Positions 34,761-42,404 of a DNA stretch of 64,000 nt are shown here, piece by piece. The stretch comes from a bacterium (GTDB taxonomy: Bacteria > Bacillota > Clostridia > Christensenellales > Aristaeellaceae). Positions within the stretch are counted from its first letter, which is position 1. Each line of letters begins with the position of its first letter. Where the stretch lies: positions 21,150-85,149 of the forward strand of contig SFTH01000012.1 in NCBI GenBank assembly GCA_004563405.1, given 5' to 3'. The notes under the pieces are model-generated. The model saw only the letters and a program-made list of their open reading frames with translations, did not search any database and was not told the origin of the DNA. Both the position numbers and the translations under genes were made by a program.

Positions 34761-35519
34761 TCATTCATTTTCCGGCTTCAGCCCCCGGCGCATGCGCTCC
34801 AGCGCGCCGCGCTCCGTGCGGGACACCGTCATCTGGGAGACGCCGGTGCGCAGCGCCACCTCGCGCTGCGAAAGGTTTTCAAAATAGCGCAGGCGAATCA
34901 CCTCGCGCTGCTGGGGCGTGAGCGCATCCATGCTCCGGCGGAGCAGATCCGCCGTCTCAAAATCGGCAAAGCCCTTCTCCTCCGCGCCCAGCGCGCCGGA
35001 GAGCGCCATCTCCCCGTCCTCGCCCTCGGTCTGCTGATCCAGGGAAACGGGCTGAGCGCTCGCAGCCTCCAGCCCCTCCAGAACCTCGTCCTCGGTCACT
35101 CCGGCCTCCGCGGCCAGCTCATCCACCCGGGGCGCGCGGCCCAGGCGCTGAATCAGACTCTCCCGGGCGGCGTCCACCAGCCGCGCAAGCTCCGTCGCCC
35201 GCCGGGGCGGACGGATGGCGCGGGAGCGATCCCGGAAGTAATTCTTCACTTCGCCCACCATGGCCGGGGTTACGAAGCTGGCAAACTGTATGCCCCGCGC
35301 CGGATCAAATCTCTCCAGCGCCTTCGTCAGCGCCAGCGCCGCCACCTGGAACAGATCGTCAAAGTCCACGCCCCGTCCGGAAAACCGGCGGGCGATGATC
35401 TCCGCGATGTACAGGTGGCCCTCCACGATCCGGTCCCGATACCCTGCCTCTCCGGTGCGGGCGTAGAGCTCCAGCAGGCGCTGCGTCTCGCCCGGCGGCA
35501 GCTTTACATTCGTGCGCAT
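34761..35519 (-). CDS. Sigma factor of the SigB/SigF/SigG group
   Basis: A 252-residue alternative sigma factor. Region 2 is HLYIAEIIARRFSGRGVDFDDLFQVA ... KALERFDPARGIQFASFVTPAMVGEVKNYFRD; region 3 is about 110-165; region 4 has the helix-turn-helix LSQREVALRTGVSQMTVSRTE. Group members direct general-stress or forespore transcription. The gene sits nine bases after an RsbW-like anti-sigma gene, the expected order, but no anti-sigma antagonist is encoded beside them. I cannot tell stress from sporulation roles from sequence alone; the partner genes point to a stress type. Confidence 0.93.
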   Translation of the reverse strand: MRTNVKLPPGETQRLLELYARTGEAGYRDRIVEGHLYIAEIIARRFSGRGVDFDDLFQVAALALTKALERFDPARGIQFASFVTPAMVGEVKNYFRDRSRAIRPPRRATELARLVDAARESLIQRLGRAPRVDELAAEAGVTEDEVLEGLEAASAQPVSLDQQTEGEDGEMALSGALGAEEKGFADFETADLLRRSMDALTPQQREVIRLRYFENLSQREVALRTGVSQMTVSRTERGALERMRRGLKPENE

Positions 35520-35528
35520 GGCCTCACC

Positions 35529-35924
35529 TCACGCGTCCAGCGCGATTCGCAGCTCCACCGCGCCGACGGCGTCGCCGTGCATGCTCAGTTCCACGTCGTC
35601 CACCAGGGACTCCAGTATGCAGCGCACCACCGTGCACTCCTCCGGGGGAATCCTCGCGCCCTCGCAGGCGCCGTCGCCGCAGATGTTGATCTTCAATGCC
35701 GCGCCCTCCTGCGCAAAGCGCAGGCGCAGGCGGCTGGGGCCGCCCGTCTTGCCGATCAGGCAGCTGCAGGCCTCCTCCACGGCCAGCTTCACGTCGTCCA
35801 TGCGATCCACGGTGAGCCCGGCCCGGGCGATCACGCCCGCCGTCGTCAGCCGCAGCACCAGCATCATGCTCCGCTGCGCGGGCAGCGCCAGCTCCACAGG
35901 TTCCCTTAGCACGATTTCGGCCAC
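35529..35924 (-). CDS. Anti-sigma factor, RsbW/SpoIIAB-like GHKL ATPase
   Basis: A 131-residue protein of the HATPase_c_2 type. The N-box reads DDVKLAVEEACSCLIG, close to the family's D-x-x-x-A-V-x-E-A-C-x-N, but the usual asparagine is cysteine (EACS-C) and the later glycine-rich ATP lid is hard to find. Nucleotide binding may be weak. Relatives hold their sigma factor and phosphorylate an antagonist. GTG start at 35924 behind GGAGGAG. The neighbouring sigma gene is the likely partner. Confidence 0.83.
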   Translation of the reverse strand: MAEIVLREPVELALPAQRSMMLVLRLTTAGVIARAGLTVDRMDDVKLAVEEACSCLIGKTGGPSRLRLRFAQEGAALKINICGDGACEGARIPPEECTVVRCILESLVDDVELSMHGDAVGAVELRIALDA

Positions 35925-35980
35925 CGCAAATCTCCTCCGTTTCCATTCAGCCCCGAATTCTCCCTAATTTACCACTTTTA

Positions 35981-36009
35981 ATTATAAAATAAAAATGCCC
36001 GTTCTTCAA
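35981..36009 (-). promoter_or_regulatory. Promoter of the anti-sigma/sigma operon
   Basis: Minus-strand TTGAAG (36004-36009), a 17-base spacer and TATAAT (35981-35986). It looks like the housekeeping type, so basal expression need not depend on the encoded sigma factor. A second, sigma-specific promoter was not recognised. Confidence 0.7.
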
Positions 36010-36056
36010 CCCCAGGCCCGGCCAAACCCGCCCGCAACAGCAAATTTAATATGAAA

Positions 36057-36082
36057 GCCCGAATGTGCGCACACATTCGGGC
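36057..36082 (-). terminator. Terminator of the AraC-family gene
   Basis: An 11-bp perfect stem (36057-36067 with 36072-36082) followed on the minus strand by TTTCATATTAAATT. Confidence 0.8.
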
Positions 36083-36095
36083 CAGGAAGGGGGCT

Positions 36096-37004
36096 TCAGG
36101 TTTCGCCGCTGTGATCCGGCTCCGGGTTGTACCAGTACTGCCGGTAGCCGCTGGGGGTCACGCCCTCGTATCTCTTGAACAGGGAAATGAAGTGTCCGAT
36201 GTTGTTGATGCCCACGTCCAGGGCCACCTGGCTGATGGGCGCGGAGGTGGTGCGCAGCAGCTGCTTGGCCCGGGTCAGGCGCGTGTGAATCAGATATTCG
36301 TTGGGCGAGAGGCCCAGGCAGCGCTTGAACAGCTTCTGGAGGTAGAATTTGTTGATGGAGATGGCCCGGGCCAGCACGTCCAGGGTGATGCGCTCGGCGT
36401 AGTGGCGGTTGATGTAGTCGCGGGCGTCGAGCACATAGCCGGGCAGGTTGTCCGCGTCGCTGCGGGTTCCGGCGGCGTGAATCAGCTGAGACATCAGCTG
36501 GGTGAGCGTGGCGGAGGCCTGCACGTCGTCCAGCAGGGTGTTGCCGCCCTCCCGATACTGCTTCAGCAGGCCGTCCAGCGCGCTGTGAATGAGCATGTCG
36601 GAGCCGGGCCGCACCACGCACTTGCCCTCGTTCTGGGCCAGGAACAGGTGGTAGTAGGCCTCGCAGGGCGCGCCAAAAAAGTGCACCCACAGCACGTGCC
36701 AGCTCTCCTTTCCCGGGGCGGTGCGGTAGTGCTGGGGCTTCATGCAGTCGATCCAGAACAGCTGTCCCGGCTGAACGGTATAGCTCTGCCCGTCGTAATC
36801 CAGCGTGCCCTCTCCGCTGATACACAGCTTGATCAGGTAGGAGGGAAGATTCTCGCGGGTGGTGTAGTAATTCGGCCCGCAGCGGAAGTCCCCCAACTCC
36901 TGCACATAGGCGATGGAGGCGCGCGCCGCCTGCGCCGCCGTGACCGTAAGCCACACGGATTCCGGCTCCAGATCCAGATTGAAGTTCAGCTTGACCTGTG
37001 CCAT
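36096..37004 (-). CDS. AraC-family transcriptional regulator
   Basis: A 302-residue regulator. The N-terminal cupin-like sensor (about 40-130: LIKLCISGEGTLDYDGQSYTVQPGQLFWIDC) probably binds a sugar or derivative. The C-terminal part (about 195-290) holds the two helix-turn-helix motifs (ITLDVLARAISINKFYLQKLFKRCLGLSPNEYLIHTRL and ISQVALDVGINNIGHFISLFKRYEGVTPSGYR). It is divergent from a four-gene sugar importer and very likely controls it. Start at the ATG at 37004 behind GGGAGGG. Confidence 0.94.
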   Translation of the reverse strand: MAQVKLNFNLDLEPESVWLTVTAAQAARASIAYVQELGDFRCGPNYYTTRENLPSYLIKLCISGEGTLDYDGQSYTVQPGQLFWIDCMKPQHYRTAPGKESWHVLWVHFFGAPCEAYYHLFLAQNEGKCVVRPGSDMLIHSALDGLLKQYREGGNTLLDDVQASATLTQLMSQLIHAAGTRSDADNLPGYVLDARDYINRHYAERITLDVLARAISINKFYLQKLFKRCLGLSPNEYLIHTRLTRAKQLLRTTSAPISQVALDVGINNIGHFISLFKRYEGVTPSGYRQYWYNPEPDHSGET

Positions 37005-37040
37005 GCGCGCCCCCTCCCTGTCGAAAACACGCTTCCGGTT

Positions 37041-37112
37041 CGAAATGCCAACATTTCGTAATTATCGGCCAACGATCGTGAGTGACAAACATGCTTTTAA
37101 CGCTTTATACTA
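37041..37112. promoter_or_regulatory. Overlapping divergent promoters and operator-like palindrome
   Basis: Minus strand, for the regulator: TTTGTC (37084-37089), 17 bases, GATAAT (37061-37066). Plus strand, for the importer: GTGACA (37082-37087), 18 bases, TATACT (37106-37111). The two share their -35 area. The palindrome CGAAATG-CCAA-CATTTCG at 37041-37058 lies beside the regulator promoter and may be the AraC-type operator. The rest of the leader, to 37321, shows no further structure I can support. Confidence 0.65.
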
Positions 37113-37321
37113 TTATATATCAAATTATGCAAACATTCAAGAGGGTTCGCTTGGATGAAACGGGCATAAAGGGAAGATCCAGGACGCGGCGCGTTCAATT
37201 TGGACAAAGCCAACATCCCACGATCGCCCCCGGTGCGTACGGGGGCCTTCGTCCGAATGGGGATCGCACCCTCCGGGAAGGCGCAGGCCCTTCCAGACAA
37301 CGATCAGGCGGAGGTAAGAGC

Positions 37322-38812
37322 ATGTCTGAGTACATACTGGAGCTGAACGACATCACCAAGATCTTCCCCGGTGTGAAGGCCCTCGACAAGGTGCGCTTCA
37401 ACCTGAAGGCGGGCGAGATTCACGCGCTGGTGGGCGAAAACGGCGCGGGCAAGTCCACCTTCATCAAGACCCTCACGGGCGTGCATCAGCCCGACGGCGG
37501 CGAAATCATTCTCAACGGCGAGAAGGTCGTCATGAGCGACCCCATCGTCGCCCAGAAGTACGGCATCGCCGCCATCTACCAGCACGCCGCTTCCTATCCC
37601 GACCTCTCCGTGGCCGAGAACATCTTCATCGGCCACGAGTTCAAGCGCGGCCCGTTCATCAACTGGAACAAGGCCAACCGCGAGGCCAAAAAGCTCCTGG
37701 ACGCCGTGGGCGCGGACTTCAGCCCCACCGTCTCCGTGGGCTCCCTCTCGGTCGCCCAGCAGCAGCTGGTGGAGATCGCCAAGGCGCTGTCCATGAATGC
37801 CAAGATTCTGATTATGGACGAGCCCACCGCCGCCCTCTCCCGCCGGGAGAGCGAGGATCTCTACGCCATCTCCCGCAAGCTGCGCGACCAGGGCACGGCC
37901 ATCATTCTGATCTCCCACCGCTTTGAGGACATCTATGGCCTGGCCGACCGCGTGACCGTGTTCCGCGACGCCCAGTACATCGGCACCTGGGACATGCCCG
38001 TGGATGAGCATGTGCTGGTGCACCACATGGTGGGCCGCGAAATCACCCAGCTGTTCCCCAAGAAGAAGACCGAGGTGGGCGAGGAGCTGCTCCGCGTCGA
38101 AAATCTCAGCCGCACGGGCTTTTACAAGGATGTGAACCTGAACGTGCGCGCCGGCGAAATCGTGGGCCTGACCGGCCTGGTGGGCGCGGGCCGCACCGAG
38201 GTGGTGGAGTCCGTGTTCGGCATCACGAAGGCCGATAGCGGCGACGTGTACTTCCAGGGCGAAAAGATCACCGGCATCACGCCCATCGAGGCCATGAGAA
38301 AGGGCATCGGCCTGCTGCCCGAGGACCGGCAGAAGCAGGCGCTGCTTCTCTCCTGGTCCATCAACTACAACATCTCCCTCTCCGTTCTGGAAAAGTGCCT
38401 CTATGGTGTCTTCCTGAACAAGAGCAAGGAATACAGCTTCAGCGACGATCTCAAGGAGCTGCTGGCCGTGAAGGCGCCCGACAGCCACACCCACACCGGC
38501 GCGCTCTCCGGCGGCAACCAGCAGAAGGTTGTCGTAGCCAAGCAGCTGGCCGGCGATCCCAAGCTCATCATTCTGGACGAGCCCACCAAGGGCGTGGACG
38601 TGGGCTCCAAGGCGCAGATCTATGAAATCATGAGCGACCTGGCCAGCAAGGGCATGGGCATACTGATGATTTCCAGCGAAATGCCGGAGGTCATGAACAT
38701 GTCCGACCGCATCTATGTGATGAGCGAGGGCAAAATCAGCGCTGAATTCAAGGCCGAGGGCCTGACCCAGGACACCATCCTGAAGGCGGCCATGCCCAAG
38801 AGCAAGGAATGA
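37322..38812 (+). CDS. Sugar ABC importer ATPase with two ATP-binding domains (RbsA/MglA type)
   Basis: A 496-residue protein with two fused ABC domains. Domain 1 has Walker A GENGAGKST, signature LSVAQQQLVEIAKAL and Walker B ILIMDEPTAAL. Domain 2 has the degenerate Walker A GLVGAGRTE, signature ALSGGNQQKVVVAKQL and Walker B LIILDEPTKGVDVG. Both features are normal for carbohydrate importers of this class. The ATG at 37322 has GGAGGTAAG upstream. Two permeases and a binding protein follow. Confidence 0.95.
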   Translation: MSEYILELNDITKIFPGVKALDKVRFNLKAGEIHALVGENGAGKSTFIKTLTGVHQPDGGEIILNGEKVVMSDPIVAQKYGIAAIYQHAASYPDLSVAENIFIGHEFKRGPFINWNKANREAKKLLDAVGADFSPTVSVGSLSVAQQQLVEIAKALSMNAKILIMDEPTAALSRRESEDLYAISRKLRDQGTAIILISHRFEDIYGLADRVTVFRDAQYIGTWDMPVDEHVLVHHMVGREITQLFPKKKTEVGEELLRVENLSRTGFYKDVNLNVRAGEIVGLTGLVGAGRTEVVESVFGITKADSGDVYFQGEKITGITPIEAMRKGIGLLPEDRQKQALLLSWSINYNISLSVLEKCLYGVFLNKSKEYSFSDDLKELLAVKAPDSHTHTGALSGGNQQKVVVAKQLAGDPKLIILDEPTKGVDVGSKAQIYEIMSDLASKGMGILMISSEMPEVMNMSDRIYVMSEGKISAEFKAEGLTQDTILKAAMPKSKE

Positions 38813-38832
38813 CGGAAGGGAGCAGACACGAA

Positions 38833-39846
38833 ATGCAGACGAAGAAAGAGCGCAAACCCCTGTACGCGCTGCTGATTGAGCATCGGGAGATTCCGCTGCT
38901 GGCGGTTCTGGTGCTGCTTCTGGTTGCGATCAGCATCCGCGTTCCGGGCTACATTCCCAAATCCTACATGAACGTTCTGAAGAACGGCTCCATCAACATG
39001 GTGATGTCCTGCGGCATGCTGTGCGTGCTGCTGGTGGGCTCCATCGACATCTCCATCACCGCCATCCTGGCCTTCGTGGGCTGCGTGGCCGGCAAGCTGA
39101 TGGGCATGGGCACGATTGAATCCACCTTCCTGATGTTCGCGCTGGGCATCGGCATCGGCGCGGCCATCGGCGCGGTCAACGGCGTGCTGATGAGCTACGG
39201 CCGGGTCATCTCCATCATCGTGACCCTGTCCACCAGCTACATCGTGCGCGCGCTGATCCCCATGCAGTGGCTGATGGGCATGAACAAAATCAACCCCACC
39301 GACCTGACCCCCGGCTTTGCCAGCTTCCTGACCGGCAACAGCTTCCTGGGGCTTCCGCTGCTGGTGTGGATGGCGATCGCAGTGACGGTGCTCACCGGCG
39401 TGTTCCTCAAGTACACCCGCACCGGCCGCAACCTCTACGCCGTGGGCTCCAACGCCGAGGCGGCGCAGATGCGCGGCGTGCCGATCAACCGCATCAAGGT
39501 GCTGGCCCATGTGATCTGCGGCGCGACCGCGGGCCTGGCGGGCATCATGTGGCTGAGCTTCTACAACGCGGTGGAAAAGGGCACCGCGAACGGCAACGAG
39601 ATGTTCACCATCGCAGCCTGCGTGCTGGGCGGCGTGAGCGTCACCGGCGGCTACGGCAAGATCACCGGCGTGGTGATCGGCGCGGTGATGATCGCCCTGA
39701 TCGACAACGCCATCCCGATGCTGGGCATCGGCAACTCGATGATCACTGAATTTGTGAAGGGTATCCTGCTGCTGTTCGCAATCCTGCTGAACGTCATCCT
39801 GCAGCGCATCGCCAACAAGCAGGACCTGGCAAGGAGGAACATCTGA
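38833..39846 (+). CDS. Sugar ABC importer permease (first of two)
   Basis: A 337-residue BPD_transp_2 family permease with about ten membrane segments. The conserved loop is EAAQMRGVPINRIKVLAHVICGATAGLAGIMW, which contacts the ATPase. I chose the ATG at 38833, preceded by GGGAGC. An ATG at 38809 overlaps the ATPase stop and would add eight residues. It ends in TGATG, overlapping the next start, so the two permeases are made in equal amounts and likely form a heterodimer. Confidence 0.93.
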   Translation: MQTKKERKPLYALLIEHREIPLLAVLVLLLVAISIRVPGYIPKSYMNVLKNGSINMVMSCGMLCVLLVGSIDISITAILAFVGCVAGKLMGMGTIESTFLMFALGIGIGAAIGAVNGVLMSYGRVISIIVTLSTSYIVRALIPMQWLMGMNKINPTDLTPGFASFLTGNSFLGLPLLVWMAIAVTVLTGVFLKYTRTGRNLYAVGSNAEAAQMRGVPINRIKVLAHVICGATAGLAGIMWLSFYNAVEKGTANGNEMFTIAACVLGGVSVTGGYGKITGVVIGAVMIALIDNAIPMLGIGNSMITEFVKGILLLFAILLNVILQRIANKQDLARRNI

Positions 39847-40916
39847 TGAAAAAAGTTAAATCCTTCTTCAGGAGCTGGGAGTTCTTCCTGATTTGCCTGA
39901 TGGCCCTGGTCTGCGTGGTCTTCAACGTGAAGGACGCCTCCAATCTGGCGGCGGGCCTCGCCAAGAAGGACGTGTTCAACTTCGCGAACATCATCAAATC
40001 CCTGCGCCCCTACATGCTCTACTCCTTCATGACTCTGGGCATGATGCTGATTCTGGCGCTGGGCGACATGGACATTTCGGTGGGCTCCATCGCCACGCTG
40101 AGCGTGGTGGTGCTGGCGGTGCTCTACCGCGCGTTCACCACCGGCGGCATGGGCAACGGCCTGGCCTTCGCCCTCGCCATCGCTGCCTGCCTGCTGGTGG
40201 GCGTGCTCTGCGGCCTCATCAACGGCCTGCTGGTCACCCGCTTCAAGGAGCTCTTCCCCATGATCATCACGCTGGCCACCCAGCTGTTCTTCCGCGGCTT
40301 CAGCTATCTGCTGATCGGCGGCGAGACCATCACCTTCAAGGACGACACCTTCGCCCTGCTGAAGAACCTCAACAGTCTGATCGACTGCGGCTCCTTCAAG
40401 CTCCCGGTGATGATTCCCATCTTCCTGATCATCGCAGCCGTGTTCTTCGTGGTGCTGCACCTGACGCCCGTCGGCCGGCGCATCTTCGCCATTGGCACCA
40501 ACGCCACGGCGGCGCGCTTCTCCGGCATCCGGGTGGACCGCATCAAGGTGGGCTGCTACCTCGTGGCGGGCCTGATGAGCGCCGTGACCGGCCTGTTCTT
40601 CGTGGGCGCCACGTCCTCCTCCGTGAAGGCGGACATCATGGACGGCTACCACATGTACGCCATCGCCGCGGCCGTCCTCGGCGGCTTCTCCACCGACGGC
40701 GGCAAGGGCAGCGTCATCGGCGCGGTGATCTCCCTGTTCATCTTCGGCATCGTGAAGATCGGCCTGGGCACGCTGTTCGGCTTCGCGGACAGCTCCGTCA
40801 ACCTCTCCGTGGGCGTGATCCTGATCCTGTCGGTGCTGCTGCCCAACATCATGCAGGACGTCAAGAACGCCCAGCGCGTGCGCAAGCAGCGCGCGGAGGC
40901 CGCGGCCAAGGCCTGA
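39846..40916 (+). CDS. Sugar ABC importer permease (second of two)
   Basis: A 356-residue permease of the same family. It has the typical SVGSIATLSVVV, the loop NATAARFSGIRVDRIKVGCYLVAGLMSAVTG and the late GGFSTDGGKGSVIGAVI. The start overlaps the previous stop by one base. Together with the first permease, ATPase and binding protein it forms one importer. The gene order ATPase-permease-permease-binding protein is that of LsrACDB; rhamnose systems use related parts. Confidence 0.93.
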   Translation: MKKVKSFFRSWEFFLICLMALVCVVFNVKDASNLAAGLAKKDVFNFANIIKSLRPYMLYSFMTLGMMLILALGDMDISVGSIATLSVVVLAVLYRAFTTGGMGNGLAFALAIAACLLVGVLCGLINGLLVTRFKELFPMIITLATQLFFRGFSYLLIGGETITFKDDTFALLKNLNSLIDCGSFKLPVMIPIFLIIAAVFFVVLHLTPVGRRIFAIGTNATAARFSGIRVDRIKVGCYLVAGLMSAVTGLFFVGATSSSVKADIMDGYHMYAIAAAVLGGFSTDGGKGSVIGAVISLFIFGIVKIGLGTLFGFADSSVNLSVGVILILSVLLPNIMQDVKNAQRVRKQRAEAAAKA

Positions 40917-40938
40917 CCGCACCCCAATTTCGCTCAAG

Positions 40939-40965
40939 TTTTGCCCTCCGGGCAAAAAAAATAAA
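40939..40965 (+). promoter_or_regulatory. Hairpin between permease and binding-protein genes
   Basis: Stem TTTTGCCC with GGGCAAAA (40939-40946 and 40950-40957), followed by more A. On this strand it lacks a T tail, so it is more likely an mRNA-processing or stability hairpin that raises binding-protein output than a terminator. Confidence 0.5.
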
Positions 40966-40980
40966 AGGAGGAACTTTTCC

Positions 40981-41991
40981 ATGAAGAAAATCCTTGCACT
41001 CGTTCTGGTTGCCCTGCTGGTTCTGGCGGGCGCCGCAATGGCAGAAGCCAAGGCGGGCGATGGCCTGTACATTGGCGTCGTCTACAAGCAGTCCGGTAAC
41101 GCCTACTTCCAGGCTTCCGTTGACGGTGTGGCCAAGGCCGCTGAAGAGCTGGGCTTCACCTTCGAGCACGACGGCCCCGATGATGGCTCCAGCGACGGCG
41201 CCATCCGCATCATCGAGAACTTCATCTCCAAGGGCGTGGATGCTCTGATCATCTCCGCGAACGACCCCGACGCGCTGGTTGACGTTTGCACCCAGGCCAT
41301 GGAAGACGGCATCAAGGTCGTCTCCTACGACGCTGAGGTCGCCTATCCCGGCCGCGATCTGGACGTGCAGCCCTCTTCCGCCAAGAACATCGGCCTGACC
41401 CTGCTCGAGTCCATCGCCAAGTCCGTGAACTACGAGGGCCAGATCGGCGTCGTGTCCGCCATGGCCACCGCTCCCAACCAGAACCTGTGGATCTCCTACA
41501 TCGAGGAGGAGCTGGAAGCCAACGAGGCTTATGCCAACATCGAGTACGTCGGCGTTGTGTACGGCGATGACGAGTATCAGAAGTCCTTCGACGAGACCCA
41601 GGCTCTGCTGAACCAGTATCCGGATCTCAAGGGCCTGATCGTTCCCACCACCGTCGGCGCTCCCGCCGTCTCCAAGTGCATCCAGGATGCCGGCCGCGAC
41701 GTCAAGGTCACCGGCCTGACCCTGGCCTCCGACATGAAGACCTTCATCGAAGCGGGCATCTGCGACGAGACCTTCCTGTGGAACCCCATCGACCTGGGCT
41801 ATGTCGCTTCCTATGCGGCGGTTGCTCTGGTCAACGGCGACATCACCGGCGCTGCGGGCGACAACGTCGTTGCCGGCGAGTACGACCTGACCGTTGAGGA
41901 TAAGGGCGAGGACGGCGCGACCATCCTGTACCTGAACAAGCTCAACTGCTTCAACACCGAGACCGTTGATGCCTGGGTTGACATCCTGTAA
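40981..41991 (+). CDS. Sugar ABC importer substrate-binding protein (Peripla_BP_4 type)
   Basis: A 336-residue exported binding protein. It has a signal peptide ending near AGAAMAEA. The mature start YIGVVYKQSGNAYFQASVDGVAKAAEELGF and the hinge-lobe blocks VDALIISANDPDALVDVC and GLIVPTTVGAPAV are typical. Composition (LDVQPSSAKNIG, GDITGAAGDNVVAGEY) is closest by eye to the rhamnose/AI-2 group, but the ligand is not certain. It has a strong AAAAGGAGG site. Last gene of the importer, ended by a terminator. Confidence 0.92.
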   Translation: MKKILALVLVALLVLAGAAMAEAKAGDGLYIGVVYKQSGNAYFQASVDGVAKAAEELGFTFEHDGPDDGSSDGAIRIIENFISKGVDALIISANDPDALVDVCTQAMEDGIKVVSYDAEVAYPGRDLDVQPSSAKNIGLTLLESIAKSVNYEGQIGVVSAMATAPNQNLWISYIEEELEANEAYANIEYVGVVYGDDEYQKSFDETQALLNQYPDLKGLIVPTTVGAPAVSKCIQDAGRDVKVTGLTLASDMKTFIEAGICDETFLWNPIDLGYVASYAAVALVNGDITGAAGDNVVAGEYDLTVEDKGEDGATILYLNKLNCFNTETVDAWVDIL

Positions 41992-42010
41992 TCGACGCAT
42001 CTCAAACACG

Positions 42011-42044
42011 AGGGCTCCCGCGCATCGCGCGGGAGCCCTCTTCT
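42011..42044 (+). terminator. Terminator of the sugar importer operon
   Basis: A 12-bp perfect GC-rich stem (42011-42022 with 42028-42039) followed by CTTCT. Confidence 0.8.
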
Positions 42045-42046
42045 GT

Positions 42047-42222
42047 CCACAGCGTTCATCCCCGTGGATAAATCACACGAGCCCCGAATCCACAGAAAGT
42101 CCACAGCCGCGGTGCCCCACAGGGTCTCCACATGCGCACGACGCGCACGGTCGCCGTACATTCGGCATGACACACCCCGTATCGGGCGGAGGTTCTCCAC
42201 ATGCGCGCGACGCGCGGTCGCT
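42047..42222. repeat. Cluster of CCACA words and a 69-bp-spaced direct repeat
   Basis: CCACA occurs on the plus strand at 42047, 42090, 42101, 42117, 42128 and 42197, and TTATCCACG on the minus strand at about 42063-42071. Two of these are one base from the DnaA-box consensus TTATCCACA (TTCTCCACA near 42193 and TTATCCACG). A direct repeat CTCCACATGCGC-CGACGCGC-GGTCGC begins at 42126 and 42195. No gene is supported in 41992-42404. Confidence 0.5.
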
Positions 42223-42269
42223 TTTGCCCGGACGGATCGCCCCGCGCCCTCGCCTGACGCCGAATCAAC

Positions 42270-42311
42270 AGGCGCTTCCGCATCGCCTGTGCCTGCGATG
42301 CGGAAGCGCCT
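42270..42311. terminator. 17-bp perfect palindrome behind the flotillin gene
   Basis: A 17-bp perfect stem (42270-42286 with 42295-42311) and an 8-base loop. Neither side has a clear T run (minus side GTTGATTC). It may act as a Rho-independent-like end or mRNA stabiliser for the flotillin gene. Confidence 0.55.
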
Positions 42312-42404
42312 CATGTCCGCTGCCCGTCGGTTCCGGACAGCCTGGCCGGGCGCGCATGCTCCCTTCTGGTCTGGGAAGCAGGCTGCGCCCGGCCCGATCC
42401 TGCC

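Noticed and set aside
41811..42314. Minus-strand frame with a repeated RRAHVE text
   Set aside because: It overlaps the end of the binding-protein gene and a terminator, and comes from the 69-bp direct repeat; no ribosome binding site.
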